A stretch of DNA of 64,000 bases from Lachnospiraceae bacterium RM5 (GCA_900110975.1 FOFK01000002.1:62001-126000); one strand, 5' to 3'. Positions 17,022-26,882 are shown, counted from the stretch's first letter. Program-made: numbers and translations. Notes: a model not told the origin generated them from the letters alone.

Positions 17022-18788
17022 TTACATTCTTTCCGGAGCATCAAAACCAAGAAGGTAAATTGATTTTTCCAAAATATCCTTTGTAAGCGAAAGTAATTTA
17101 ATATAATTTGCTTTAACACTTTCGTTTTCTTCTCCAAGAATTTTTGTTTCATGATAAAATCTGTTAAATACATTTGAAAGATCATATACATAAGAGCAAA
17201 TCTTATGTGGCGCCAATTCTTCAGCTGCGTTATAAATAACTTCATTAAACTTAGAAATTTCAAGTAAAAGAGCCTTTACAGTTTCGCTTTCTTCAAGAAC
17301 AATTTCACTATTCTCCAAGCTGTTATTTTCTAAATATTTATTAAGAATTGATTTAATTCTTACAATTGTATAAAGAATATATGGGCCTGTATTTCCTTCA
17401 AATGAAGTAAATCTTTCAATATCAAATATATAATCCTTTGATGCCTGATTAGATAAATCGCCATATTTAAGAGCTGATAATCCAACAACTCCCGCAATTT
17501 CTCTTGCTTCTTCTTCTGAAACTTCCCTGTTTTCCATAATCTTATTATATACGGCATTATTTATCTCTTTTATAAGATTTTCAAGTCTCATAACACCGCC
17601 ATCTCTTGTCTTGAAAGGCTTTCCATCTTTTCCATTCATTGTTCCAAAACCAATAAATGTAAGACGTGTATCATCATTTACAAGTTTTGTTTTCTTTGCA
17701 CATCTGAATACCTGCTCAAAATATAATTCCTGTCTTTTATCAACAACATAAATAATATGATCAGGTGAAAACATTTCCATTCTTTCAACTATTGTTGCAA
17801 GATCTGTTGTATTATAAAGAGTTGCACCATTTGATTTTAAAATCATACAAGGTGGCATTTCTTTTTTATCTGTATCTTCTTTTACATCAACAACTAATGC
17901 ACCTTCACTTACTCTTGTATAATTATTTTCCTTCATGTAATTTACCATGTCAGGAATATATTTCTGTGCATCGCTTTCTTTTTTCCATAATTCAAATTCT
18001 ACATTTAAGTTATCATAATTCTTCTTAAGATCAGTTACAGAAACATTTATGATATGCTGCCATAAAGCATAATATCCCTTATTTCCATTCTGAAGTTCAA
18101 ATGTAGCCTGTCTTGCTTTTTCCTTAAATTCTTCATCTTCCTTTGATTTTGCATTAGCATATGGATAGATTTCTTCTAATTCAGAAATAGTAAAAGGAGC
18201 TTCTTTAGGATATTCACCTTCATAATTACTATCAAAATAAACAAGTTCAGGTTTTCTCTCCTTAAGCTCTGTAATTATAAGTCCCATCTGAAGACCCCAG
18301 TCACCAAGATGAACATCACCAACTGTATCATTTCCAAGGAATTTAAGAATTCTTTTAATACTTTCACCAATAACAGCTGAACGTAAATGTCCTACATGAA
18401 GAGGTTTTGCAACATTTGCTCCGCCGTAATCTATGATAATCTTTGATGGATTTTCATTCTTTTCACATCCTAAGTTGTCTTTATCTTCTTTCATTTCATT
18501 AACATAATCAGATAAAAAAGACATACTAAGATCAAAATTTATAAAACCCGGATTAACAGCTTCAATTTTCTTAAAGCACTTGCTTTTTTCAAGCTTTGCA
18601 ACCACATCATTTGCAATCATGATTGGTGCTTTCTTATATTCCTTTGCAGCTGCCATTGCTCCATTACACTGATATTCACACAAATCAGGTCTGTTAGATA
18701 AAGTTACTTTTCCATATTTCTCATCATATCCGCATTCTTTAAATGCAGCTTTAAAATTTTCAGTTAAATTTTGTAATAAGGTATTCAT
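17022..18788 (-). CDS. argS: Arginyl-tRNA synthetase
   Basis: This class I enzyme charges tRNA-Arg with arginine in the cytoplasm. The N-terminal domain typical of ArgRS (residues 1-110) is followed by the ATP-binding motif P-L-H-V-G-H-L-R-S-A-V-I-G near residue 130. The second ATP loop is of the non-KMSKS type, G-K-D-G-K-P-F-K-T-R-D-G-G near residue 375. The DALR anticodon-binding domain closes the 588-residue protein. It is flanked by the UDP-sugar pyrophosphorylase gene upstream and a terminator downstream. I find no T-box element upstream. Confidence 0.95.
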   Translation of the reverse strand: MNTLLQNLTENFKAAFKECGYDEKYGKVTLSNRPDLCEYQCNGAMAAAKEYKKAPIMIANDVVAKLEKSKCFKKIEAVNPGFINFDLSMSFLSDYVNEMKEDKDNLGCEKNENPSKIIIDYGGANVAKPLHVGHLRSAVIGESIKRILKFLGNDTVGDVHLGDWGLQMGLIITELKERKPELVYFDSNYEGEYPKEAPFTISELEEIYPYANAKSKEDEEFKEKARQATFELQNGNKGYYALWQHIINVSVTDLKKNYDNLNVEFELWKKESDAQKYIPDMVNYMKENNYTRVSEGALVVDVKEDTDKKEMPPCMILKSNGATLYNTTDLATIVERMEMFSPDHIIYVVDKRQELYFEQVFRCAKKTKLVNDDTRLTFIGFGTMNGKDGKPFKTRDGGVMRLENLIKEINNAVYNKIMENREVSEEEAREIAGVVGLSALKYGDLSNQASKDYIFDIERFTSFEGNTGPYILYTIVRIKSILNKYLENNSLENSEIVLEESETVKALLLEISKFNEVIYNAAEELAPHKICSYVYDLSNVFNRFYHETKILGEENESVKANYIKLLSLTKDILEKSIYLLGFDAPERM

Positions 18789-18860
18789 AACAAAGACTCC
18801 TTCTTGTAAGACTATTTATATGTATTATTTACAGCAAGTAAACTTACTTTAATTTACTGA

Positions 18861-20090
18861 TTAGAGTTCAATATCATTCTCTTTGAGCAAGGCTCTTGCT
18901 GAATCTATAGAATCCACTCCTGTTTTATTCTTGATAGGGGCAAATTCTTTATTTCTTTCAACCTCAAACACAAGGCAGTCATCAAGCATATTTATCATAT
19001 CAAGTATAAGTGTTTCAAACTTATATCCATTTGGACTTTCAGGTGTTATAACATTTCCATTATCATCAATATAAGTTATCTTCTTTTCTGCCATATGATT
19101 TGTAAGCTTATTATTCATAATATTACATAACTCTTTGAAGTTAAAAAGATAATTTAAAATAACTCCATAGTTATATGCAGGTTCCCCTGACTCATCCTTT
19201 TTCTCCATCATCTCTTTTGTAAGTTCATAATACTCAACAATGGAAGGTCTGTTATTTTCTTTGCAGACAACACCAACTCTTTCATCAGGAGATGCTTTTC
19301 TTACAACCTTTGCTCCCGATGGCTTCTTAGAATCAATTGTAGCTCCGATAAATACAGGATCTGCGATTCTCTGTAATACATTATCAACAGCAAAAACATT
19401 TAACCATTCAATTCCATATTCATTAAATTTATCACTTACATCTGAATTCATAAGTGATTTAAACCACCCACCATTTCCATTTGGAGAAAGAGATAATTTA
19501 TATTTACTCTCCATTAAAAATTTTCCATTATAATCAATAGATGGTGCCATTTCCTGAACAAAGAAATGAACAAAATTTTTATCATATCCAAAATAATTTT
19601 TTTCTTCAAAAAATGCTCTGGTATCTGAATCATTTTTCTCGCTGGTCATGATAAATAAAGGAATATAACATCCCGCCTTATTAACTACCTCCAAAAGATT
19701 AGAGATAAGTCTTTCAAAAATAAATACATCTTTAGTTATTCCAATATTAAACATACCCTTTGGTTTGTCAAAACCAAGTCTGCTTCCCTGACCACCGGCA
19801 AGTAAAATCGCAGCAACCTTTGTATCTTTAATAGCCTCAATTCCTATTTTTTCATATGCTTCTTTATTTTCATTTATTTCCCCAAGCTTCATAGCAGCTA
19901 TAGGCTCATAAACAGATTCCTTTTTAGCATTTTCTCCAGCTATTTTATAAATATCAAGATAGGTAAAATCAAGTTCTTCCAATTCTCTTTCAAAAACTTT
20001 CTTTTCATCTTCAGAAATTTCATCATAATATCTAAGTAACTGTTTCTGATCATACTTTTCAATTTTAGCTAATATTTCTTTTGATATCAT
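18861..20090 (-). CDS. UDP-N-acetylglucosamine or UDP-sugar pyrophosphorylase, UDPGP family
   Basis: This nucleotidyltransferase couples UTP with a sugar-1-phosphate to make a UDP-sugar. The signature L-A-G-G-Q-G-S-R-L-G-F-D-K-P-K-G-M-F near residue 96 is that of the eukaryotic-type UAP1/UDPGP family rather than the bacterial GalU or GlmU families. The 409 residues are shorter than eukaryotic members but typical for clostridial ones. Uridine and sugar pocket residues follow near G-N-G-G-W (about residue 205). Whether it uses GlcNAc-1-P, GalNAc-1-P or glucose-1-P cannot be told from sequence. It has a likely extended -10 promoter and is divergent from the GGDEF gene. Confidence 0.75.
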   Translation of the reverse strand: MISKEILAKIEKYDQKQLLRYYDEISEDEKKVFERELEELDFTYLDIYKIAGENAKKESVYEPIAAMKLGEINENKEAYEKIGIEAIKDTKVAAILLAGGQGSRLGFDKPKGMFNIGITKDVFIFERLISNLLEVVNKAGCYIPLFIMTSEKNDSDTRAFFEEKNYFGYDKNFVHFFVQEMAPSIDYNGKFLMESKYKLSLSPNGNGGWFKSLMNSDVSDKFNEYGIEWLNVFAVDNVLQRIADPVFIGATIDSKKPSGAKVVRKASPDERVGVVCKENNRPSIVEYYELTKEMMEKKDESGEPAYNYGVILNYLFNFKELCNIMNNKLTNHMAEKKITYIDDNGNVITPESPNGYKFETLILDMINMLDDCLVFEVERNKEFAPIKNKTGVDSIDSARALLKENDIEL

Positions 20091-20124
20091 ATATTCACCT
20101 TTTCCTCTTTTTTTACAATTTTAA

Positions 20125-20133
20125 ATTATATCA
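20125..20133 (-). promoter_or_regulatory. Extended -10 promoter of the UDPGP gene
   Basis: On the minus strand TGA precedes TATAAT, giving the TGnTATAAT extended -10 element, about 35 bases upstream of the gene start. No good -35 is seen, which is allowed for this promoter type. Confidence 0.45.
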
Positions 20134-20227
20134 GAAATGTTACAATATTTCCATACTATAGAACTATTAAAAATTTTATGGTAAAATATATATATTAAAA
20201 ATTCGTGAAAGGGTCATTTCTTTTTAT

Positions 20228-21877
20228 ATGAGAAGTTATTTTAGAAAAATAGAAAAGCATATGATTTTTAACTTTATAATCATTGCTATTATATGTTTTT
20301 TATATCTTTTCGTAGCAAAACAAGAAAGCAATGTCCAAAATATTTATATAGCAAAATCCATTTCATTAAACAACGGCTGGCAGGATAAAGATGGGAATGA
20401 GATTTCGCTGGACAAACTTCCCAAAGGGGAAATTACAGTAACAAAACACGTTGGAGATATTAATTTTTCAAATTGTCGTTTTTGTTCCAAGACAAAAGCT
20501 ACTGTTTTTAAAGTTTATGCTGACGGAAAGTTAATTTATGAATACAATCCAAAATTTAATAAATTATATGGTAAATCTTATGGAACATACATTCATTCAA
20601 TCTCAATACCAAATCATACATCCATTTTAAAACTGGAGATTACACCTTTATTTACTATGGAATCTGCGATTTTTTATGATGCATGTGTTGGTGATTCAAT
20701 GGAATTTACAGTAAATATATTCAGGGAAGGCTTAGGCGGTTTTATTCTTTGTATAATAACTCTTGTTATCGGTTTACTTATGATTATATCAGGATATTAT
20801 AAGGATAATCCTACAGGCTTTGTTTATCTTGGAGAATTCGCAGTACTGATAGCATTGTGGTCACTTAGTGATACCCTGTATTTCCAATTAATCACAACAA
20901 AACCTGAGCTTATAAGATTTATTAATTATATAACTCTTATGCTTACTCCATATGCTCCTGTTGCATTTATTACTGAAGTTACAAAGAATAAAAAGAAAAA
21001 TATTTTTAACTACTTCTTTACTGCTGCAATAACATTAAATTTCCTTGTAACTATAATACTTGTATATTGTACAAAATATGATTACAGGGATTTAGTATAT
21101 ATTACACATGTTACAATTATTTTATCAGCAATAACATGTACTGTACTTGTAATTCTGGCAAAGAAAAGAAAAAGCATCAATCCTGCACTTCTTAACTCTA
21201 TTACAATTGGCATCATATGTCTTGCAATATGTACTGCCATTGATATGATAAGATTTATACTTCGTTTAAATACAATGCAAAACACTAGTATTTTCACAAG
21301 ATTCGGTATATTTATTTTCCTTTGTGAAGTAGGTATGTACATGATACAGGACTATAGAAAAGCTGCAATGGAAAAAAATAAAGCTGAAATTATGAAAGCA
21401 CTTGCATATACCGATGCACTTACCGGTATAAATAACAGATTAGCATTCAGTCAGAAAGAAAATGAATTAAAGAAAAAATCTGATAATTGTGCAATCATCC
21501 AATTAGACATAAATAATCAGAAAACCGTAAATGATAATTATGGTCACGATGCCGGAGATAAACATATAATTACAGCTGCCAAATCAATAGAAAAAAGCTT
21601 TAAAAGTGTTGGAACCTGTTATAGAACCGGTGGTGATGAATTTATAACAGTTATAGATACAGGAATAAGTAATACACAGGTTGATATGGCTATTGAAAAG
21701 CTGCAAAATCTTATACAGGAATATAATTCAACAGAGCCATTACCTCCTGTTCCACTTTCTATTGCATATGGAATAGCATGGTGTGATGATTCATCAAAAG
21801 ACCTTGATACTGCTGAAAAAACTGCAGATAAGAAAATGTATGAAATGAAAAAATCAATGAAAAAAGAGGCCCGTTAG
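20228..21877 (+). CDS. Diguanylate cyclase with 7TM-DISM-type sensor
   Basis: This membrane receptor is predicted to make cyclic di-GMP. An N-terminal anchor (about residues 14-29) leads to an extracytoplasmic beta-rich domain to residue 160. Seven membrane helices follow (about residues 165-370), the layout of 7TMR-DISM sensors. The GGDEF domain starts near residue 390: L-D-I-N-N-Q-K-T-V-N-D-N-Y-G-H holds the metal site and R-T-G-G-D-E-F the active site, so catalysis is expected. No RxxD inhibitory site is seen five residues before it. It is one of only three plus-strand genes. The ribosome site (GAAAGGG) is a little far from the ATG. It converges on hflX with the two stop codons inside one hairpin. 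The ligand is unknown. Confidence 0.85.
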   Translation: MRSYFRKIEKHMIFNFIIIAIICFLYLFVAKQESNVQNIYIAKSISLNNGWQDKDGNEISLDKLPKGEITVTKHVGDINFSNCRFCSKTKATVFKVYADGKLIYEYNPKFNKLYGKSYGTYIHSISIPNHTSILKLEITPLFTMESAIFYDACVGDSMEFTVNIFREGLGGFILCIITLVIGLLMIISGYYKDNPTGFVYLGEFAVLIALWSLSDTLYFQLITTKPELIRFINYITLMLTPYAPVAFITEVTKNKKKNIFNYFFTAAITLNFLVTIILVYCTKYDYRDLVYITHVTIILSAITCTVLVILAKKRKSINPALLNSITIGIICLAICTAIDMIRFILRLNTMQNTSIFTRFGIFIFLCEVGMYMIQDYRKAAMEKNKAEIMKALAYTDALTGINNRLAFSQKENELKKKSDNCAIIQLDINNQKTVNDNYGHDAGDKHIITAAKSIEKSFKSVGTCYRTGGDEFITVIDTGISNTQVDMAIEKLQNLIQEYNSTEPLPPVPLSIAYGIAWCDDSSKDLDTAEKTADKKMYEMKKSMKKEAR

Positions 21878-21905
21878 TGTTACGTTATAGTAACACTAAA
21901 GCCTC
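21866..21905. terminator. Shared hairpin between convergent GGDEF gene and hflX
   Basis: A perfect 10-bp stem (TTAGTGTTAC and GTAACACTAA, 6-base loop) is extended by GAGGC and GCCTC. It contains the stop codon of the plus-strand gene in one arm and the end of the minus-strand hflX in the other. It probably ends transcription in both directions, although the T-tracts are short. Confidence 0.6.
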
Positions 21906-23137
21906 ATGAAAGGTGGTATATATGCTTCAACATATATACCATCTTCTTTATATTCTTCTTTTAAAAGTTCACCATCTTTTCTGATTTTCTGGATAATACC
22001 CGCTTCACTGTATGGAATTAATTTTTCAACATAAATCTTTTGTTCCCTGATAATCTCTTCAATATCATTAATTATATTATCGATTCCAATACCCTTTTTA
22101 ATAGATGCACATTCCACATATTTTGCTCTTACATCTTTAAAAATAATATCATTTTTTTCTTCTTCACTAAGTTTATCAATCTTATTAAAGACACTTATAA
22201 CAGGTTTATTTTTTACTCCGAGACTGTCTAATGTTTCATATACAACCTTCATCTGTTCTTCATACTGCTCATTTGAAACATCAATGATATGTAAAATAAT
22301 ATCCCCATGCATCGCCTCTTCTAATGTACTTTTAAAAGCTTCTACAAGGTGATGTGGTAATTTTCTTATAAATCCTACAGTATCCGTAAACAAAATCTTA
22401 CCACCGTTTTTTGTAGTATATTCTCTTGTTGTAGGATCTAATGTTGCAAAAAGCTTATCCTCTTCTAATATGCTTGCATTAGTAACAGTGTTTAAAAATG
22501 TTGATTTACCGGCATTTGTATAACCAACAATTGCCACATTTGTAATACTTCCTGCTTTTCTATTTTTTCTTGTAAGTTCCCTGTGCTTTTCAATCTCTTT
22601 TACATCCTGCCTAAGCATAGCAATTCTGTTTTTTATTACTCTTCTGTCAATCTCTAATTTCTTTTCACCGGGACCTCTTGTACCAATACCACCACCAAGT
22701 CTTGATAAATCTTTACCAAATCCTAAAAGCCTTGTAGAACGGTAACGAAGCTGGGCTAACTCTACCTGAATCTTACCTTCTCTTGTTGTTGCTCTTGCAG
22801 CAAATATGTCAAGGATAATTAAAGTTCTGTCCATTACTTTAACATTTAATTCATCAGTAAGATTTTTTAACTGCATAGGACTAAGTTCATCATCACATAC
22901 TATTCCATCTGCTTTCTTTAAGTCTATAAGCATCTTTAACTCTTCTATCTTACCTTTCCCAAGATAAGTTGCACTGACAAAAGAGTCAAGATTTTGAACC
23001 ATTCTTCCTACACATTCCCCACCTGCAGTATCTACAAGTTCTTCAAGTTCATCCAAAGATTTTTCTGTATCACCGGGATTTCCCAGTGATACAGAAACTA
23101 ATATCAATTTTTCTTTTACTTCTTCAGTTTCAAACAT
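21896..23137 (-). CDS. hflX: GTPase HflX
   Basis: HflX is a ribosome-associated GTPase that splits stalled or heat-damaged ribosomes. The N-terminal HflX domain (residues 1-195) includes a glycine-rich S-R-L-G-G-G-I-G-T-R-G-P-G-E loop. The G domain carries G1 G-Y-T-N-A-G-K-S-T near residue 204, G3 D-T-V-G-F near 250 and G4 N-K-I-D near 315. The 413 residues match the family. It starts 33 bases after the beta-propeller gene, so it is likely the third gene of the sigma factor operon, an unusual partner. Its 3' end shares a hairpin with the convergent gene. Confidence 0.93.
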   Translation of the reverse strand: MFETEEVKEKLILVSVSLGNPGDTEKSLDELEELVDTAGGECVGRMVQNLDSFVSATYLGKGKIEELKMLIDLKKADGIVCDDELSPMQLKNLTDELNVKVMDRTLIILDIFAARATTREGKIQVELAQLRYRSTRLLGFGKDLSRLGGGIGTRGPGEKKLEIDRRVIKNRIAMLRQDVKEIEKHRELTRKNRKAGSITNVAIVGYTNAGKSTFLNTVTNASILEEDKLFATLDPTTREYTTKNGGKILFTDTVGFIRKLPHHLVEAFKSTLEEAMHGDIILHIIDVSNEQYEEQMKVVYETLDSLGVKNKPVISVFNKIDKLSEEEKNDIIFKDVRAKYVECASIKKGIGIDNIINDIEEIIREQKIYVEKLIPYSEAGIIQKIRKDGELLKEEYKEDGIYVEAYIPPFMRL

Positions 23138-23169
23138 TACTTCACCATGTTCCTATTTTATTAGCAAAA

Positions 23170-25203
23170 TTATTCTTTCAAATTATAATCCTTATCATAT
23201 ACCAAAATCTTTTCGCCACATATAATTATATATAAATAATCATCAATTACAATACCTCTTGTACATGAACTTCCTGAATAAAAATAGTTTTCTTCCTCAG
23301 ATATTTTTGTTTCAAGTAATTTTTCAAAGTTATCATTTTCATATTTAAACACAACATATGAGCTTCCATATTCACCTTCTATGGCAAATCCAAATGTCTT
23401 ATTCTTATTATCAAACATAAATGAATTTCTATCATATAATACAGTTGCATATGTGTATCCAGGGAATACTACTTTCTTTGTTTCCTTTATATTTTCAGGA
23501 TCACTTATATCAAACATAGACATCTTAATACAATCTGTTCTGCCATTTTCATCAGCTTCATAGCCAATACCTATGAGATGATTTTCATCATATGGATGCA
23601 TATACTCTGAAAAACCAGGAATCTTTAAGTAATCAGTTATTTCAGGATTTTCAGGATCTGATAAATCTACTGCAAATAATGGATCTGTATTTCTAAAGGT
23701 TACAAAATATCCCCAGTCACCCATAAATCTTGCAGATTTTATAGTTTCACCTTTTGCAATATTTCTTATGCTTCCAACCTTTTCTAAATTCTCATCATAA
23801 ACATATAATGCATTCTTGTTTTCATAAGTAATAGTATCATAATATGAAACCACAACTCTTAAGTAATTATTATATTCATCTATACAGTAATCATCATCAA
23901 GATATCCTTTTATTGTTTTTCTTGCCTTTTCTTCTAATTTTCCATCTTTATATGAAATTTTAATAATCTGTGTTTTGTCACCTGAGCTGAAACTATACCA
24001 GTCATATACATAATCTGTAAGATAAATATTTTCTTCGCTTACATACAACAGATCTCTTCCGGCTAAAACCCCCATTTTATCAACAATTTCTTCATCTTTT
24101 ATATTAAGTGCAGTAATCACAACATATGTATCATCATATACATTTCCAGGGATAATAAGCTCATCTTCCTCTAAAACAGTACCATCAGCTGTTGGAACAA
24201 AAGTCTTATAATCATCCTCTTCTATGCCGTCAATATTTATATATTTATTTGAAAATGTATATAAAACTCCGTCTACAAGTCTTGTAGAATAAAAACTTCC
24301 ATCCTGGCTTGTAGAATACTTTTCTTTAGGATTTTTTCTGTCACTTACATCAAATATTTTTATTAAAGTTTCTTCATTCTGATGATAATATTCATAGGCA
24401 CCATAATAATATTCATCATCATAATCATATTCATCATTAAATTCAGAACCAATAAGAATAAGTTCGTCTTCGTAAATATACATATCACCATATGAAATAT
24501 TGCCTATTTTTACAGAACTTAACTTTTCCACATTACCTTTATTCACTTCATATATATTTATTTTTTCATGATTATCATCATATTCATAAATATAATTTCC
24601 ATCAGTTTTTACTATATCTCCTTCTAGTACGCCTTCTGTTCTTACATTTGTATCCGTGTAATCATGTTCTTCTAACTTACTTTCAGTTCCTTTTCTTTCT
24701 TCAGAAGATTCAGCCTCATTTGTAGCAAAATCTTCTTCCATGCCTGTTGTATAATCATAGTAAACATTCTGTCCGCTATCCTTTATTTTATTAAAATACC
24801 TGTATGCTTTACTATAATTACCACCTTTATTATCTTCATTTTCTTTATTCTCATTACTCTTTTTATTGTCTTCATTATTTTTTTCAGTCTTTTTAACCGT
24901 TAAATTTCTATTTGTAATATTTCTAAAATAGCCTGATTTTAAGTTAATACCAACTGCTAAAAATACAACTGCAGCAACTAAAAGTGAATATGTAACAACC
25001 GCAATCTTTTTACTACCCTTACTTTTTTTATCTTCCACAGGAACATCCTCGCTGTTACTTCTTTTTTCTTTTTCTTCCTTTGACATATTTTCAATCTTTT
25101 TTTTCATATTTTCAGGAGATAATCCCTCAGGAATATTTTCATTTTCATTTTTTAATTTATTTTCAATTTCAAGATCTAAATCTTTTTTCTTATCTTTACT
25201 CAT
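23170..25203 (-). CDS. Membrane-anchored beta-propeller protein, probable partner or anti-sigma of the adjacent ECF factor
   Basis: The protein has a charged cytoplasmic N-terminus of about 80 residues, one membrane helix (about residues 78-98) and a large extracellular domain resembling the secreted C-terminal beta-propeller family COG4880. The N-terminus contains I-P-E-G-L-S-P-E-N-M-K-K-K-I, similar to the short motif at the start of many clostridial anti-sigma factors. I chose the ATG at M-S-K-D-K-K because GGAGGTG lies 7 bases before it; the longer reading has no site. A linker rich in Asn, Glu and Lys follows the helix, and acidic repeats with Asp-Tyr clusters lie near residue 255. It starts 28 bases after the sigma gene. 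Signal and binding partner are inferred from position and layout only. Confidence 0.75.
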   Translation of the reverse strand: MSKDKKKDLDLEIENKLKNENENIPEGLSPENMKKKIENMSKEEKEKRSNSEDVPVEDKKSKGSKKIAVVTYSLLVAAVVFLAVGINLKSGYFRNITNRNLTVKKTEKNNEDNKKSNENKENEDNKGGNYSKAYRYFNKIKDSGQNVYYDYTTGMEEDFATNEAESSEERKGTESKLEEHDYTDTNVRTEGVLEGDIVKTDGNYIYEYDDNHEKINIYEVNKGNVEKLSSVKIGNISYGDMYIYEDELILIGSEFNDEYDYDDEYYYGAYEYYHQNEETLIKIFDVSDRKNPKEKYSTSQDGSFYSTRLVDGVLYTFSNKYINIDGIEEDDYKTFVPTADGTVLEEDELIIPGNVYDDTYVVITALNIKDEEIVDKMGVLAGRDLLYVSEENIYLTDYVYDWYSFSSGDKTQIIKISYKDGKLEEKARKTIKGYLDDDYCIDEYNNYLRVVVSYYDTITYENKNALYVYDENLEKVGSIRNIAKGETIKSARFMGDWGYFVTFRNTDPLFAVDLSDPENPEITDYLKIPGFSEYMHPYDENHLIGIGYEADENGRTDCIKMSMFDISDPENIKETKKVVFPGYTYATVLYDRNSFMFDNKNKTFGFAIEGEYGSSYVVFKYENDNFEKLLETKISEEENYFYSGSSCTRGIVIDDYLYIIICGEKILVYDKDYNLKE

Positions 25204-25231
25204 AATAAGCACCTCCAAACACACTTAAATA

Positions 25232-25783
25232 TTATCCTGCAAGTTTATCTTTCATTTTTTCCAGAGCTCTTTTATACTTTGAACGTACCGTATTTGGCTT
25301 TAAATTCAATACTTTGCCTATCTCACTACTGTTATATTCACCATATACTTTCATTATAACTATTTCCTTTTCTTCCTCATCAAGTGCCAAAAAAGCCTGT
25401 TTTACAAGTAATTCTTCCTCAACTTTTTTCTGGATATCAATACCTGATTGTAAATCTGTTTTTTCTTCCACAGGTTCACTTTCAAACTTTTCTTTTTTCT
25501 CTGCAAAATTCTTTCTTGCTCTTTTACATTTATTTATAAGTATTTTTATGATCCAGCTTTTAAATGCCCCATCATCCTTTAACTTATCTAAAGATGCATA
25601 TGCATCAAGCACTGTATCACTTACGATATTTTCTGCTTCAAAACTATCACCTGTCATATACAAAGCCATTTTATAAAGATCTTTATAATACAATTCATAA
25701 AGTGTCTCAAAACTTGAATTATCTCCTTTTTTTGCTTTTCTTACAAATTTTTTCACTTCACTTAACTTTGCTATATCAGCCAT
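25232..25783 (-). CDS. ECF-type RNA polymerase sigma factor
   Basis: This 183-residue alternative sigma factor has only regions 2 and 4. Region 2 runs from about residue 20 (F-E-T-L-Y-E-L-Y-Y-K-D-L-Y) through the W-I-I-K-I-L-I-N-K-C segment near residue 85. A charged linker follows, and region 4 from about residue 125 has a helix-turn-helix ending N-T-V-R-S-K-Y-K-R-A-L. The start has a strong GAAAGGAGG site. The next gene is a membrane-spanning beta-propeller protein, the classical place of an anti-sigma factor. Its target promoters are not known. Confidence 0.9.
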   Translation of the reverse strand: MADIAKLSEVKKFVRKAKKGDNSSFETLYELYYKDLYKMALYMTGDSFEAENIVSDTVLDAYASLDKLKDDGAFKSWIIKILINKCKRARKNFAEKKEKFESEPVEEKTDLQSGIDIQKKVEEELLVKQAFLALDEEEKEIVIMKVYGEYNSSEIGKVLNLKPNTVRSKYKRALEKMKDKLAG

Positions 25784-25889
25784 TTATATCCTCCTTTCAC
25801 TTAAATATTTTATCTGTATATTTAATAAGTGTGCTTTTAACCACGAAGTGTTGCAAAATTTTTTTAAATTTTTTAAAAATTTTTAAAAT

Positions 25890-25923
25890 AAAAAATCCAG
25901 TCAGAATTATCTAACCGGATTTT
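25890..25923 (-). terminator. Intrinsic terminator after degV
   Basis: An 11-bp stem on the minus strand, with two G-U pairs that form only in that direction, is followed by a T-rich tract. It ends the degV transcript before the sigma factor operon. Confidence 0.75.
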
Positions 25924-25938
25924 AAATTTATTATATGA

Positions 25939-26805
25939 TTATTTAATTACTCTCTGACATGTAATTGCAAGGGCTCCAGGTCCGATATGACAAGAAACAC
26001 TAAGTGATAAATCATCAACATCAACTATCTCTATATCCTTAAATATTTCAGCTACTTCCTGTCTGAACTGTTCTACAGCTTCAGAATTATCAGTATGAGC
26101 AAGGGAAATAGTAACATCTCCATTTTTATTATTATCATATTTGTTTTCTATATCATTTTTTATAGCTTCAATCATAACAGCCTTTGCCTGTTTAACCGTT
26201 CTGGCTTTAGCAAAAGTATCAAGCTTTTCACCATTTATCTGTAAAATAGGCTTAATCTTTAAAAGATTTCCAAGCATCGCAACTGCAGGTGTTATTCTTC
26301 CACCCTTCTGCAAATACTTTAATGTATCAACCATAATATAAATATTATTCTCATGCTTTCTTTCTTCGAGAATTTCTTTTATCTCTTTAGCATCTTTACC
26401 CTGTCTGATAAGAGTAAATGCATCTCTTACGGATTGTTTCATTGTAACTGAAATTCTTTGATTATTTACAACAAAAACCTTTCCCTCATAATCCTCTGCA
26501 AACATGCATGCTGTCTGATACTCACTACTAAGACCTGATGACATCGGTATATGCACAATCTCATCATATTCTTCTAATACCTTATCCCATAACTTTAATG
26601 TACTTTCAGGTGAAGGCTGTGATGTAAGAATCTCACAATCATTTTTTAATTTTGCATAAAATTCTTCTGCCGTAAGATTTTCCCACTCATAATATTCCTC
26701 ACCATCTATTAAAAATGGCATAGGTAAAAGAAAAATATTTTTTTCTTCTGCCAGCTTTTTTGAAATACCGCTGTTGCTATCTGTAACTACTGCAATCTTC
26801 TTCAT
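25939..26805 (-). CDS. DegV family fatty-acid-binding protein
   Basis: DegV/FakB proteins bind a fatty acid and present it to the kinase FakA for phosphorylation. The start A-V-V-T-D-S-N-S-G-I-S is the family signature, with T-S-Q-P-S-P near residue 62, M-S-S-G-L-S-S-E-Y-Q-T-A near residue 88 and the G-G-R-I-T-P lipid-pocket stretch near residue 169. The 288 residues are normal. No fakA lies nearby. It has its own promoter and terminator, so it is probably a single-gene unit after asnA. Confidence 0.9.
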   Translation of the reverse strand: MKKIAVVTDSNSGISKKLAEEKNIFLLPMPFLIDGEEYYEWENLTAEEFYAKLKNDCEILTSQPSPESTLKLWDKVLEEYDEIVHIPMSSGLSSEYQTACMFAEDYEGKVFVVNNQRISVTMKQSVRDAFTLIRQGKDAKEIKEILEERKHENNIYIMVDTLKYLQKGGRITPAVAMLGNLLKIKPILQINGEKLDTFAKARTVKQAKAVMIEAIKNDIENKYDNNKNGDVTISLAHTDNSEAVEQFRQEVAEIFKDIEIVDVDDLSLSVSCHIGPGALAITCQRVIK

Positions 26806-26850
26806 ATATATCCTTTTCTAAAATTATAATCTCACTAAACAACTGCTTTA

Positions 26851-26879
26851 ATTATAACTTTTATTTCAAGTATTATCAA
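26851..26879 (-). promoter_or_regulatory. Promoter of degV
   Basis: On the minus strand TTGATA (26874-26879) and TATAAT (26851-26856) are separated by 17 bases and start right after the asnA stop codon. Confidence 0.6.
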
Positions 26880-26882
26880 GCT

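Noticed and set aside
21915-21940. Perfect 10-bp inverted repeat near the end of hflX
   Set aside because: It is fully inside the coding region and results from the codons for I-Y-V-E-A-Y-I-P-P; no T-tract follows.
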